From contig NZ_BONI01000062.1 of the NCBI RefSeq assembly GCF_016862635.1, positions 1 through 58,462 on the forward strand: a DNA stretch of 58,462 nucleotides, read 5' to 3'. Each line of letters opens with the position of its first letter. Within the stretch, counting starts at the first letter, position 1. The notes under the pieces are model-generated. The model saw only the letters and a list, made by a program, of their open reading frames with translations. It did not search any database and was not told where the DNA came from. The translations under genes and the position numbers were made by a program. This document shows, in pieces, positions 48,345 through 55,855 of the stretch. This stretch comes from Catellatospora coxensis (lineage in GTDB: Bacteria > Actinomycetota > Actinomycetes > Mycobacteriales > Micromonosporaceae).

Positions 48345-48779
48345 TCAGCCCCGTTCGGCGACCGCCAGGCCGAGGTGCCAGAGCACCGCGTACACCACCG
48401 TGGTGACCAGCGCGCCCAGCCCGCCGGAGACCAGCGGCGGCAAGCCCGACGCCACGCCCACCGCGAGCACGCCGAGCACCACGGCCGCCAGCCCGGCGGC
48501 CGGGGCCACGGCGAGCCGCCCGCGGTGGCCCGCCGCCGCCTTGAACTGCTCCACGAAGATGATCGCCGGGAAGATCACCGCGAGCCAGCCGGTGAGGTCA
48601 CCGAACTCGCCCATGCCGAGCAGCGCGAACAGGCCGTCGAAGGCGACCATGCCGAGCACGCTGATCGCGTACCCGGCCAGCGCGTACCCCACCAGGTCGG
48701 TGAGCGAGACGATGCGCCCGGAGGCGTCCCGCCGCGGGCCCTTGCGCTGCTCGTCGGCCGGGCTCTGCGGATCGGCCAC
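48345..48779 (-). CDS. Small integral membrane protein
   Basis: A 144-aa protein with a charged N-terminal 25 residues and four predicted helices (LVGYALAGYAISVLGMVAF, WLAVIFPAIIFVEQF, AGLAAVVLGVLAVGVA and GALVTTVVYAVLWHLGLAV). It starts at a GTG 3 nt after the mqnE stop and is probably co-transcribed with it. I know no function; the link to menaquinone synthesis is positional only. Confidence 0.75.
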   Translation of the reverse strand: MADPQSPADEQRKGPRRDASGRIVSLTDLVGYALAGYAISVLGMVAFDGLFALLGMGEFGDLTGWLAVIFPAIIFVEQFKAAAGHRGRLAVAPAAGLAAVVLGVLAVGVASGLPPLVSGGLGALVTTVVYAVLWHLGLAVAERG

Positions 48780-48782
48780 CCG

Positions 48783-49952
48783 TCAGGCCCAGACCTGCTG
48801 CGGCTCGCTGCGCCGCTCGGCCATGCTGACCGGCGCGCCGTACTCCTTGACGACCTGGTAGCGGGTGTCCCGCTCGACCGGGGTGAAGCCCGCGTCCCAG
48901 ATCAGGTGGAGCAGGTCGTCGCGGTGCATGGTGTTCGGGGTGCCGTACGAGTCCGCGTCGTGCGTGATCTTGTACTCGACGACCGAGCCGTCCAGGTCGT
49001 CGACGCCGAAGTTCAGCGACAGCTGGGCCAGCGACAGGCCGTGCATGACCCAGAAGCACTTGACGTGGTCGAAGTTGTCCAGCATCAGCCGGGACACCGC
49101 GAACGTCTTCAGCGACTCGGCCGGGCTCGCCATCGTGGTGCGCGCCTGGATCCGGTTGCGGATCTTGCCGTCCGCGCTGTCGTGGAAGTCGTGCTGGTAG
49201 CGCAGCGGGATGAAGACGGTGAAGCCGCCGGTCTCGTCCTGCAGCTCGCGCAGGCGCAGCACGTGGTCCACGCGGTGCCGCGGCTCCTCGATGTGGCCGT
49301 ACAGCATGGTCGAGGGGGTGCGCAGGCCCTTGCTGTGCGCCAGCCGGTGGATGCGCGACCAGTCCTCCCAGTGGCAGGCGTGGTCGACGATGTGCTGGCG
49401 GACCTCCCAGTCGAAGATCTCGGCGCCACCGCCGGTCAGCGACTCCAGGCCCGCCTCCATCAGCTCGTCGAGGATCGCGTCGGCGGTCAGGCCGGAGATC
49501 TTCTCGAACCACTGCACCTCGGTCGCGGTGAACGCCTTCAGCTTGACGTTCGGCAGCGCCTGCTTGAGCTCCTTGAGCACGCGCGGGTAGTAGCGCCACG
49601 GCAGCGTCGGGTGCAGACCGTTGACGATGTGCAGCTCGGTGAGCTGCTCGTCCTTCATCTCCAGCGCCTTGGCGACGGCCTGCTCCACCCGCATGGTGTA
49701 GGCGTCCTTCTCGCCCGGCTTGCGCTGGAACGAGCAGTACGCACAACTTGCCGAGCAGACGTTCGTCAGGTTCAGGTGCCGGTTGACGTTGAACATCACC
49801 CGGTCGCCGTTCTTCTCCGTCCGGACGTGGTGCGCGAGCCGCCCCAGCCAGGCCAGATCGTCACTCGCGTAGAGCGCCTCGCCGTCTTCGCGGCTGAGCC
49901 GCTCTCCGGCGTAGACCTTCTGCTCCAGCTCCCGCTTCAAACCCACGTCCAT
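48783..49952 (-). CDS. mqnE: Aminofutalosine synthase
   Basis: A 389-aa radical SAM enzyme that joins 3-enolpyruvyl-benzoate-derived substrate to SAM to give aminofutalosine, the second step of the futalosine route. The cluster Cys residues are 66, 70 and 73 (NVCSASCAYCSF). LHIVNGLHPTLPWRYYPRVL, ESLTGGGAEIF and TPSTMLYGHIEEPRHRV separate it from mqnC. ATG at 49952 (MDVGLKRELEQKV) matches homologue starts; the open frame to 50099 is the divergent leader of the NlpC gene. Confidence 0.95.
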   Translation of the reverse strand: MDVGLKRELEQKVYAGERLSREDGEALYASDDLAWLGRLAHHVRTEKNGDRVMFNVNRHLNLTNVCSASCAYCSFQRKPGEKDAYTMRVEQAVAKALEMKDEQLTELHIVNGLHPTLPWRYYPRVLKELKQALPNVKLKAFTATEVQWFEKISGLTADAILDELMEAGLESLTGGGAEIFDWEVRQHIVDHACHWEDWSRIHRLAHSKGLRTPSTMLYGHIEEPRHRVDHVLRLRELQDETGGFTVFIPLRYQHDFHDSADGKIRNRIQARTTMASPAESLKTFAVSRLMLDNFDHVKCFWVMHGLSLAQLSLNFGVDDLDGSVVEYKITHDADSYGTPNTMHRDDLLHLIWDAGFTPVERDTRYQVVKEYGAPVSMAERRSEPQQVWA

Positions 49953-50101
49953 GGCAGTGAGCCTACGACGTGGCCCCGACGTGCCTGCTGCTGCCCTTGA
50001 CAGCTGGTGTTCACCTAGACGCCACCGGGACAGAAGGGTCGACAGCGATCGTGATTTCCGGTAGGAACTTTGTGGGACCAACGGGGAGGACGGGGCCAAC
50101 G

Positions 50102-51496
50102 ATGTCCAAGCGTCGTAGCGGGCAGGCTCGACGGCAGAGTCAGGTCGCGGTGGGTTCGGCTGTTCTCAGCGCGCTCATCGCCGGTGGCATCGCCGTGCCC
50201 GCGTCCGCGGACCCGCCGATCGGCTCGAAGATCACGTCGATTCCGGACGCCGGCCTGCGCCCCCAGCCCGACGGGCTGCCGACGCTGCCGTTCGGCTCGC
50301 TGAGCATGCCCCGCACCCAGCCGCTGACCGCCCAGGCCGCGCTGCTGGCGCAGTACAGCGCCGCCGAGCTGGAGCTGTCCGTGCTCGGCGCCCGCCGCAG
50401 CGAGCTGTACCAGGCCTACACCAACTCGGTCGTGGCCAAGGCGATGGCCGACTACGCCTGGCGGGCCACCGCCGACACGCTGCGCGTGGCCAAGGAGGCC
50501 GCCGAGGCCGCGGCCGTCGCCGAATACCAGGCCGCCGTGAAGGCGCCGCCGCGGCTGGGCGACTCGCTCGGCGAGCTGGGACAGCTGATCCCGCGCACCG
50601 AGTCCACGCCGGAGACCGAGGCCGTGCTCAACGACCTCGCCACCGCGCAGCAGGCCGAGCGCCAGGCCTACACGGTGCTCACCGCCGCCATCACCGCCGA
50701 GCAGCAGGCCTCCACGGCGTATTCGGCCGTGGAGAAGGAGTTCAAGCGCAAAGAGGTCGCGTTCCTGGAGCTGAAGCGGCGCCTCGCCGAGCTTCAGTCC
50801 GAAGCGGACCGGCTGCGCGAGATCCAGGAGCAGAACCTCGGCAACTACAGCCCCGGCAAGAGCAACGCCGGGCTGGTCGCCGCGGCCAAGGCGCAGAAGG
50901 CCGTCCTGTTCGCGCTCAGCCAGCGCGGCAAGCCCTACCGCTGGGGCGACGAGGGCCCGAACACCTACGACTGCTCCGGCCTCATGCTGGCGTCGTACAA
51001 GGCCGCCGGGATCACCCTCAACCGCGTCGCCAAGGACCAGTACTACGGCACCCGTCACAAGACCGTGAGCAAGTACGCGCTGCTCCCCGGTGACCTGGTC
51101 TTCTTCGCCACCGACCCGAACGACTGGCGCACCATCCACCACGTCGGCATGTACCTCGGCGACGGCTGGATGGTCCACTCACCGCGCACCGGCGACGTGG
51201 TGCGGCGCGCGTCGGTCAGCCTGGGCAGCATCGACTTCGCGACCCGGGTGGTCGACGCGGTGCCGGCGCCGAACCAGCCGAACCCGACGCACGGCACCAC
51301 GCCGTCGCCGACCAAGACCACCTCGCCGAGCCCGACGACCGGCACCTCGCCGTCCAGCTCGCCGAGCGCCCCGGCCAGCACCTCGCCGTCGCCCTCGCCG
51401 AAGCCGGCCGAGTCGCCGTCCCCGAAGCCGCCGGCCGAGAGCCCGAAGCCGGCCGAGTCGTCGTCGCCGGACCCCGACCCGGTTCCCGCCGCGTGA
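50102..51496 (+). CDS. NlpC/P60 cell-wall endopeptidase with coiled coil and S/P/T tail
   Basis: A 464-aa secreted hydrolase. It has a signal peptide (VAVGSAVLSALIAGGIAVPA, cut near ASADPP), a long helical coiled-coil region (about 80-270, Ala/Glu/Lys rich), then an NlpC/P60 domain with YDCSGLMLASY (Cys nucleophile) and HHVGMYLG (His), which cuts D-Glu to diamino acid bonds in peptidoglycan. The last 70 residues are a Ser/Pro/Thr/Lys repeat tail (PSPKPAESPSPKPPAES) likely to lie in the wall. ATG at 50102 has GGGGAGG about 11 nt upstream. A TTGACA lies at 49997. I see no c-di-AMP riboswitch in the 149-nt leader. Confidence 0.92.
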   Translation: MSKRRSGQARRQSQVAVGSAVLSALIAGGIAVPASADPPIGSKITSIPDAGLRPQPDGLPTLPFGSLSMPRTQPLTAQAALLAQYSAAELELSVLGARRSELYQAYTNSVVAKAMADYAWRATADTLRVAKEAAEAAAVAEYQAAVKAPPRLGDSLGELGQLIPRTESTPETEAVLNDLATAQQAERQAYTVLTAAITAEQQASTAYSAVEKEFKRKEVAFLELKRRLAELQSEADRLREIQEQNLGNYSPGKSNAGLVAAAKAQKAVLFALSQRGKPYRWGDEGPNTYDCSGLMLASYKAAGITLNRVAKDQYYGTRHKTVSKYALLPGDLVFFATDPNDWRTIHHVGMYLGDGWMVHSPRTGDVVRRASVSLGSIDFATRVVDAVPAPNQPNPTHGTTPSPTKTTSPSPTTGTSPSSSPSAPASTSPSPSPKPAESPSPKPPAESPKPAESSSPDPDPVPAA

Positions 51497-51499
51497 CGC

Positions 51500-51535
51500 G
51501 CGTCACCCCGCGACGACGGTCCTGCGGGGTGACGC
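51500..51535 (+). terminator. Terminator after the NlpC/P60 gene
   Basis: GCGTCACCCCGC (51500-51511) pairs perfectly with GCGGGGTGACGC (51524-51535), 3 nt after the stop. Confidence 0.82.
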
Positions 51536-51603
51536 CCGATACACCGACGTGTTATTCGGGCGGCGGTGACCGCAACGCCCGGTACACTCAACGGGTTGTT
51601 CTG

Positions 51604-51624
51604 GGCGCGCTCGGCGCGCCTTTT
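51604..51624 (+). promoter_or_regulatory. Leader hairpin with U-run upstream of DEAD-box gene
   Basis: GGCGCGC-TCG-GCGCGCC followed by TTTT is a compact terminator-like hairpin 75 nt before the helicase start. A TACACT -10-like element lies at 51583-51588, so the hairpin would be near the 5' end of the mRNA and could attenuate transcription or be the helicase's own target. Confidence 0.5.
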
Positions 51625-51698
51625 GAGCGTTCCTGCGGGTGACTTGCAGCGGCACGAGGCCGCGCGGCGCGGGGATGCGCCACCCGAGAGGTTTCGCT

Positions 51699-53444
51699 TT
51701 GACTATGCACGACCCTGCCCTGTTCCCGTCCGTCTTCGAGATCAACATCGACAACGAGGGCAAGGCCGCGGCCGAGAAGGCCCCCGCCGAGACGGACGCC
51801 GCAGCGGCGGCCACCACCGTGACGGACGTCGTCGAGGCCGCGGACACCGCCGCCGACGAGGCCGCCGTGGAGCACGTCCCGACCTTCGCCGAGCTCGGCC
51901 TCCCGCGCGCCATGGTGCGCGAGCTGACCCGCCTCGGCATCACCCGGCCCTTCGAGATCCAGGCCGCCACGCTGCCGGACGCGCTGGCCGGACGCGACGT
52001 GCTCGGCCGTGGCCAGACCGGCTCCGGCAAGACCCTCGCTTTCGGACTGCCGCTGCTGGCGCGCATCGCCGAGGGCAAGCCGGCCCGCCCGCACCACCCC
52101 AAGGCCCTGGTCCTGGTGCCCACGCGCGAGCTGGCCATGCAGGTCGCGGACGCGCTGCGCCCGCTGGCCAAGGCGATGGAGCTGTACACCGGCACCGCGG
52201 TCGGCGGCGTGCCGTACGACCGGCAGATCCTGGGCCTGCAGCGCGGCCTCGACGTGATGATCGCCACCCCGGGCCGCCTCGGCGACCTGATCCAGCGCGG
52301 CGCCTGCGCGCTGGACGACATCGAGGTCACCGTCCTGGACGAGGCCGACCAGATGGCCGACATGGGCTTCCTGCCCGACGTCACCGAGCTGATGGCCAAG
52401 ACCCCGGCCGGCGGGCAGCGCCTGCTGTTCTCGGCCACCCTCGACGGTGACGTGGACACGCTGGTCAAGCGGTTCCTGAACAACCCGGTGACGCACTCGA
52501 CCGCCCCGCCGGCGGCTGCGGTGTCCACCATGGACCACATGATGCTGCTGATCCCGCCGCAGGAGAAGTTCAAGGTCACCGCGGCGATCGCGAACCGTCC
52601 GGGTCGGACGATCATGTTCGCGCGCACCCAGATGGGCGTGGACCGCCTGGTGGAGCAGCTGCGCGAGGTCGGCGTGCGGGCCGGCGGCCTGCACGGCGGC
52701 AAGACCCAGAGTGTGCGTACGCGCACCCTGGCGCAGTTCAAGGAGGGCCGGATGAGCGTCCTCGTCGCCACCGACGTGGCCGCCCGCGGCATCCACGTCG
52801 ACGGCGTCTCGCTCGTCGTGCACATCGACCCGCCGAAGGACCCCAAGGACTACCTGCACCGGGCGGGCCGCACCGCGCGGGCCGGCGAGTCCGGCGCGGT
52901 GGCCACCCTGGTGCTGCCCAAGCAGCGCCGCTCCACCATCTCGATGATGGAGAAGGCCGGCGTGGCCAAGCCCGCCGAGCACCGGCTGCGCGTCGACGAC
53001 CCGAAGCTGGTCGAGCTGACCGGCGCCCAGGAGCCGTCCGGCCGCCCCGTGGTCGACGAGCCGGAGCCGCGCTTCCAGCGTGGCGGCCAGCGCCGCGACG
53101 GCGGACGCGGCTACGGCGACCGCGGCCCGCGCCAGTACGGCGACCGTCCGTTCCGGGAGCGTTCGTACGGCGACCGCCCGCAGGGCGACCGTCCCTTCCG
53201 CGAGCGCTCGTACGGCGACCGCCCCCAGGGCGACCGCCCGTTCCGCGAGCGTTCCTACGGCGACCGCCCCCAGGGCGACCGGCCGTTCCGCAGCGGTGAC
53301 CGACCGCAGGGTGACCGGCCGTTCCGCGGTGACCGCGCGCAGGGCGACCGCCCGTTCCGCGAGCGCTCGTACGGCGACCGTCCCCAGGGCGACCGGCCGT
53401 TCCGCGGTGACCGCCCGTCGGGCGACCGCCGCTCCGCGAACTGA
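51699..53444 (+). CDS. DEAD-box RNA helicase with repetitive C-terminal tail
   Basis: A 581-aa ATP-dependent RNA helicase. All core motifs are present: Q motif (TFAELGLPRAMVRELTRLGI), GQTGSGKT near 105-112, PTRELAMQV, LDEADQMADMGF, SATLDG and HRAGRTARAG. The first 55 residues are an acidic Ala-rich extension and the last 120 a basic, low-complexity tail with repeats of RERSYGDRPQGDRPF, which probably binds RNA. TTG at 51699 fits AGAGG 7 nt upstream; the ATG two codons later is 13 nt away. Cold-shock or ribosome-assembly roles are typical. It ends at a terminator shared with Cds1. Confidence 0.93.
   Translation: MTMHDPALFPSVFEINIDNEGKAAAEKAPAETDAAAAATTVTDVVEAADTAADEAAVEHVPTFAELGLPRAMVRELTRLGITRPFEIQAATLPDALAGRDVLGRGQTGSGKTLAFGLPLLARIAEGKPARPHHPKALVLVPTRELAMQVADALRPLAKAMELYTGTAVGGVPYDRQILGLQRGLDVMIATPGRLGDLIQRGACALDDIEVTVLDEADQMADMGFLPDVTELMAKTPAGGQRLLFSATLDGDVDTLVKRFLNNPVTHSTAPPAAAVSTMDHMMLLIPPQEKFKVTAAIANRPGRTIMFARTQMGVDRLVEQLREVGVRAGGLHGGKTQSVRTRTLAQFKEGRMSVLVATDVAARGIHVDGVSLVVHIDPPKDPKDYLHRAGRTARAGESGAVATLVLPKQRRSTISMMEKAGVAKPAEHRLRVDDPKLVELTGAQEPSGRPVVDEPEPRFQRGGQRRDGGRGYGDRGPRQYGDRPFRERSYGDRPQGDRPFRERSYGDRPQGDRPFRERSYGDRPQGDRPFRSGDRPQGDRPFRGDRAQGDRPFRERSYGDRPQGDRPFRGDRPSGDRRSAN
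53143..53427 (+). repeat. In-frame tandem repeats, 45-bp unit
   Basis: The 3' end of the helicase gene repeats a roughly 45-bp unit encoding RERSYGDRPQGDRPF four times plus shorter GDRPQ/GDRPF variants. The units differ by synonymous changes, so the repeat is protein-driven and liable to copy-number change. Confidence 0.85.
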
Positions 53445-53507
53445 CACCGGGTCGACGGGCCGCGGCTGCTGAGGCGGCCACGGCTCACCGGACCCCGTGA
53501 ACGACGA

Positions 53508-53550
53508 AAGGGCTCCGTGCCCCGCCACACCGGCGGCGCACGGAGCCCTT
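53508..53550. terminator. Convergent terminator between DEAD-box and Cds1 genes
   Basis: AAGGGCTCCGTGC (53508-53520) pairs perfectly with GCACGGAGCCCTT (53538-53550) around 17 nt. It lies between two converging stops, with short A and T flanks that help both directions. Confidence 0.82.
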
Positions 53551-53558
53551 CGCCGTGG

Positions 53559-54650
53559 TCACTCCTGCCAGGTGCCGGTGGCCAGGAAGGTGCGGACCGT
53601 GGCCAGCGCCTCGGTGAGGTCGAGGTTCTGGTCCTTGAGCCACGTGTTGTCGTAGTAGGTGTGCGCGTACCGCTCCCCGCCGTCGCACAGCAGGGTGACC
53701 ACGGATCCCCGCTCGCTGCGGGCCAGCATCCCGGCGATCAACCCGAACGCCCCCCACAGGTTGGTGCCGGTCGAGCCGCCCACCCGGCGGCCCAGCACCT
53801 CGGAGGCGACCCGCATGGCGGCGAGCGAGCCCGCGTCGGGCACCCGGACCATGCGGTCCACCACGTGGGGCTGGAAGGACGCCTCGACCCGGGGGCGGCC
53901 AATGCCTTCGATCCGCGAGCCCTTGCCGGTCGTCACCGTCACGTCGCCGGACTCGTACGACGGGTAGAACGCGGAGTTCTCCGGGTCGACGACCAGGATC
54001 TTCGTGCAGTGGCGCTGGTAGCGGACGTACCGGCCGATGGTGGCCGAGGTGCCGCCGGTGCCCGCGCCGATCACGATCCAGGACGGCACGGGGTGCCGCT
54101 CCAGCTCCATCTGCTGGAAGATCGACTCCGCGATGTTGTTGTTGCCCCGCCAGTCGGTGGCCCGCTCGGCGTAGGTGAACTGGTCCATGAAGTGCCCGCC
54201 GCGGTCCTCGGCCAGCCACCGCGCCTCGACCACGACCTGGGCCGGATCGCTGACCAGGTGGCACTCGCCGCCCTGGAACTCGATCAGCTCGATCTTCTCC
54301 TTGCTGGTGGAGGCCGGCATCACCGCGATGAACGGCAGCCCCAGCATGCGCGCGAAGTACGCCTCGGAGACCGCGGTCGAACCCGACGACGCCTCCACCA
54401 CCGTCGTGTCGGGCCGGATCCAGCCGTTGCACAGCGCGTAGAGGAACAGCGAGCGGGCGAGCCGGTGCTTGAGCGAGCCGGTGGGGTGCACCGACTCGTC
54501 CTTGAGGTAGAGGTCGATGCCCCAGTACGGCGGCAGCGGGAACGGCAGCAGGTGCGTGTCGGCGCTGCGGTTGGCGTCCGCGACGACCTTGCCGATCGCT
54601 TCCGTCACCCAGACGCGGTCGTTGTCCGAACACCGATCAAGCTGCTCCAT
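53559..54650 (-). CDS. cds1: PLP-dependent cysteine desulfhydrase Cds1
   Basis: A 363-aa fold-type II PLP enzyme close to actinobacterial Cds1, which breaks L-cysteine to H2S, pyruvate and ammonia. [16 protein letters not shown] carries the PLP lysine, [16 protein letters not shown] and [14 protein letters not shown] bind the phosphate, and [14 protein letters not shown] is a family-specific end. ATG at 54650. In mycobacteria Cds1 supports redox balance and respiration; nearness to quinone genes is suggestive but not proof. Confidence 0.87.
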   Translation of the reverse strand: MEQLDRCSDNDRVWVTEAIGKVVADANRSADTHLLPFPLPPYWGIDLYLKDESVHPTGSLKHRLARSLFLYALCNGWIRPDTTVVEASSGSTAVSEAYFARMLGLPFIAVMPASTSKEKIELIEFQGGECHLVSDPAQVVVEARWLAEDRGGHFMDQFTYAERATDWRGNNNIAESIFQQMELERHPVPSWIVIGAGTGGTSATIGRYVRYQRHCTKILVVDPENSAFYPSYESGDVTVTTGKGSRIEGIGRPRVEASFQPHVVDRMVRVPDAGSLAAMRVASEVLGRRVGGSTGTNLWGAFGLIAGMLARSERGSVVTLLCDGGERYAHTYYDNTWLKDQNLDLTEALATVRTFLATGTWQE

Positions 54651-54704
54651 GCCCCGGACCGTAGCACTACGCGAGCCGTGCTCAGCAGGGCTGCGGGAGC
54701 CCGC

Positions 54705-55154
54705 TCAGCTCATCAGCGGCCGCGGGCGGCCCTCGAAGGTGGTGGACAGCGCGATGGCGGTGCGGGTGCGGGCCACCCCGCGGGTGCGCGACAGCTGCAC
54801 GATCAGCTGCTCCAGCTCCGCGATAGTGCCGACCCGGGCCTTGACGAGGTAGGACTCCTCGCCGGCCATGAAGTAGCAGGACTCGATCTGCTCCAGTCCT
54901 TGCAGGGCCGCGGAGACGTCCTCCATGTCGACGGCCGGGTCGGCGACGATGCCGATCAGCGCGGTGACGCCGAGGTCGATGGAGCTGGGCTCGACGTCGG
55001 CGTGGTAGCCGCGGATCACCCCGGAGGCCTCCAGCTTGCCGACCCGGTCGTGCACCGCCGGCGCGGAGAGGCCGACCTGGCGCGCCAGCTCCGCGTACGA
55101 GAGGCGGGCGTTGTTGCGCAGCAGGTCAAGCAGGTTGCGGTCGATCGCGTCCAC
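54705..55154 (-). CDS. Lrp/AsnC-family regulator
   Basis: A 149-aa feast/famine regulator: N-terminal helix-turn-helix (IDRNLLDLLRNNARLSYAEL, ARQVGLSAPAVHDRVGKL) and a C-terminal RAM domain (LGVTALIGIVADPAVDMEDV, VKARVGTIAELEQLI). GTG at 55154 with AAGG 8 nt upstream gives the usual length of about 150 aa; the frame is open further but that part is AT-rich promoter DNA. It is divergent from the BldC-like gene and 54 nt from cds1. Confidence 0.9.
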   Translation of the reverse strand: MDAIDRNLLDLLRNNARLSYAELARQVGLSAPAVHDRVGKLEASGVIRGYHADVEPSSIDLGVTALIGIVADPAVDMEDVSAALQGLEQIESCYFMAGEESYLVKARVGTIAELEQLIVQLSRTRGVARTRTAIALSTTFEGRPRPLMS

Positions 55155-55226
55155 ACAGAGCACCTTAGAGGCAGTTTCTTCCAGAGTGGGCACGGAGGGG
55201 CGCATCTTCGGGCAATATACGAATGA

Positions 55227-55251
55227 GGTTCGCAACATATGGATGCGAACC
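55227..55251. promoter_or_regulatory. Palindrome in the lrp-bldC divergent region
   Basis: GGTTCGCA (55227-55234), 9 nt, TGCGAACC (55244-55251) is a perfect inverted repeat in the most AT-rich stretch of the window. It is 73 nt upstream of the Lrp-type start, as expected for an autoregulatory operator. No binder can be named with certainty. Confidence 0.5.
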
Positions 55252-55378
55252 CCCCAAAAGGTGCATACGACCATTTTAGGGACATCAGCTAGTGATGGTG
55301 CTCTAATTGGGCGTACGTCCCAGCGGAGGCGGCAACCGGGTGCGCCCGAACCAACTCCGTCGACGCAAGGAGGTGGGC

Positions 55379-55648
55379 GTGGACACAGGAGATCGCCTGT
55401 TGACACCTGGCGAGGTGGCCGCGCTGTTCCGGGTCGACCCAAAGACGGTGACCAGGTGGGCAGCGGCCGGACGCATCGGCAGCATTCGCACGCCGGGCGG
55501 CCACCGCCGGTTCCGCGAGTCGGAGGTGCGGGCACTGCTCGAGGGCGAGGGCGAGTTCGACGAGGACAACCCCCCGGGCAGCCCGGCACCGCAACCCGGC
55601 GCCGGCGCCGCACCGCGGGCGGCGGGCAGCAGGCCGGGCGGATACTGA
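55379..55648 (+). CDS. BldC-like MerR-type DNA-binding protein
   Basis: An 89-aa protein. Residues 1-62 are almost a textbook BldC: LLTPGEVAALFRVDPKTVTR, WAAAGRIGSIRTPGGHRRF and RESEVRALL, a single winged-helix domain that binds tandem direct repeats and times development in Streptomyces. Unlike BldC (about 68 aa) it carries a Gly/Pro/Ala-rich disordered tail. GTG at 55379 has AAGGAGG 5 nt upstream. It is divergent from the Lrp-type gene and followed by an unknown gene on the same strand. Confidence 0.9.
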   Translation: MDTGDRLLTPGEVAALFRVDPKTVTRWAAAGRIGSIRTPGGHRRFRESEVRALLEGEGEFDEDNPPGSPAPQPGAGAAPRAAGSRPGGY

Positions 55649-55803
55649 CCCGGCCACGGTCCAACCAGGACAACTACCGAGCGGTACGCCACGACGGTCC
55701 GGATGGTCGTACCCTCATCAGCGGCGCTGACCCGGCGCCAGGAACACGGCACGTCCCGGCGCTCGCCTCCCGCCCGCGGGAAGGGACTCACCACGTTCCT
55801 TGA

Positions 55804-55829
55804 ACGGGCCACCGAACCGTGTGGCCCGT
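55804..55829 (+). other. Leader hairpin before the unknown helical protein
   Basis: ACGGGCCAC-CGAACCGT-GTGGCCCGT is a perfect 9-bp hairpin ending 26 nt before the ATG at 55856. It may end bldC read-through or control translation. The rest of 55649-55803 shows only a weak GGTACG/CGTACC pair. Confidence 0.5.
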
Positions 55830-55855
55830 GCCGGACCCGAGGATCGAGTCGCCGC

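Noticed and set aside
49960-50101. c-di-AMP (ydaO-type) riboswitch before the NlpC/P60 gene
   Set aside because: Such riboswitches are common before actinobacterial wall hydrolases, so I looked for the conserved core, but the 149-nt gap does not contain it.
53143-53427. CRISPR-like array
   Set aside because: The repeats are in frame, encode a low-complexity protein tail and have no unique spacers.
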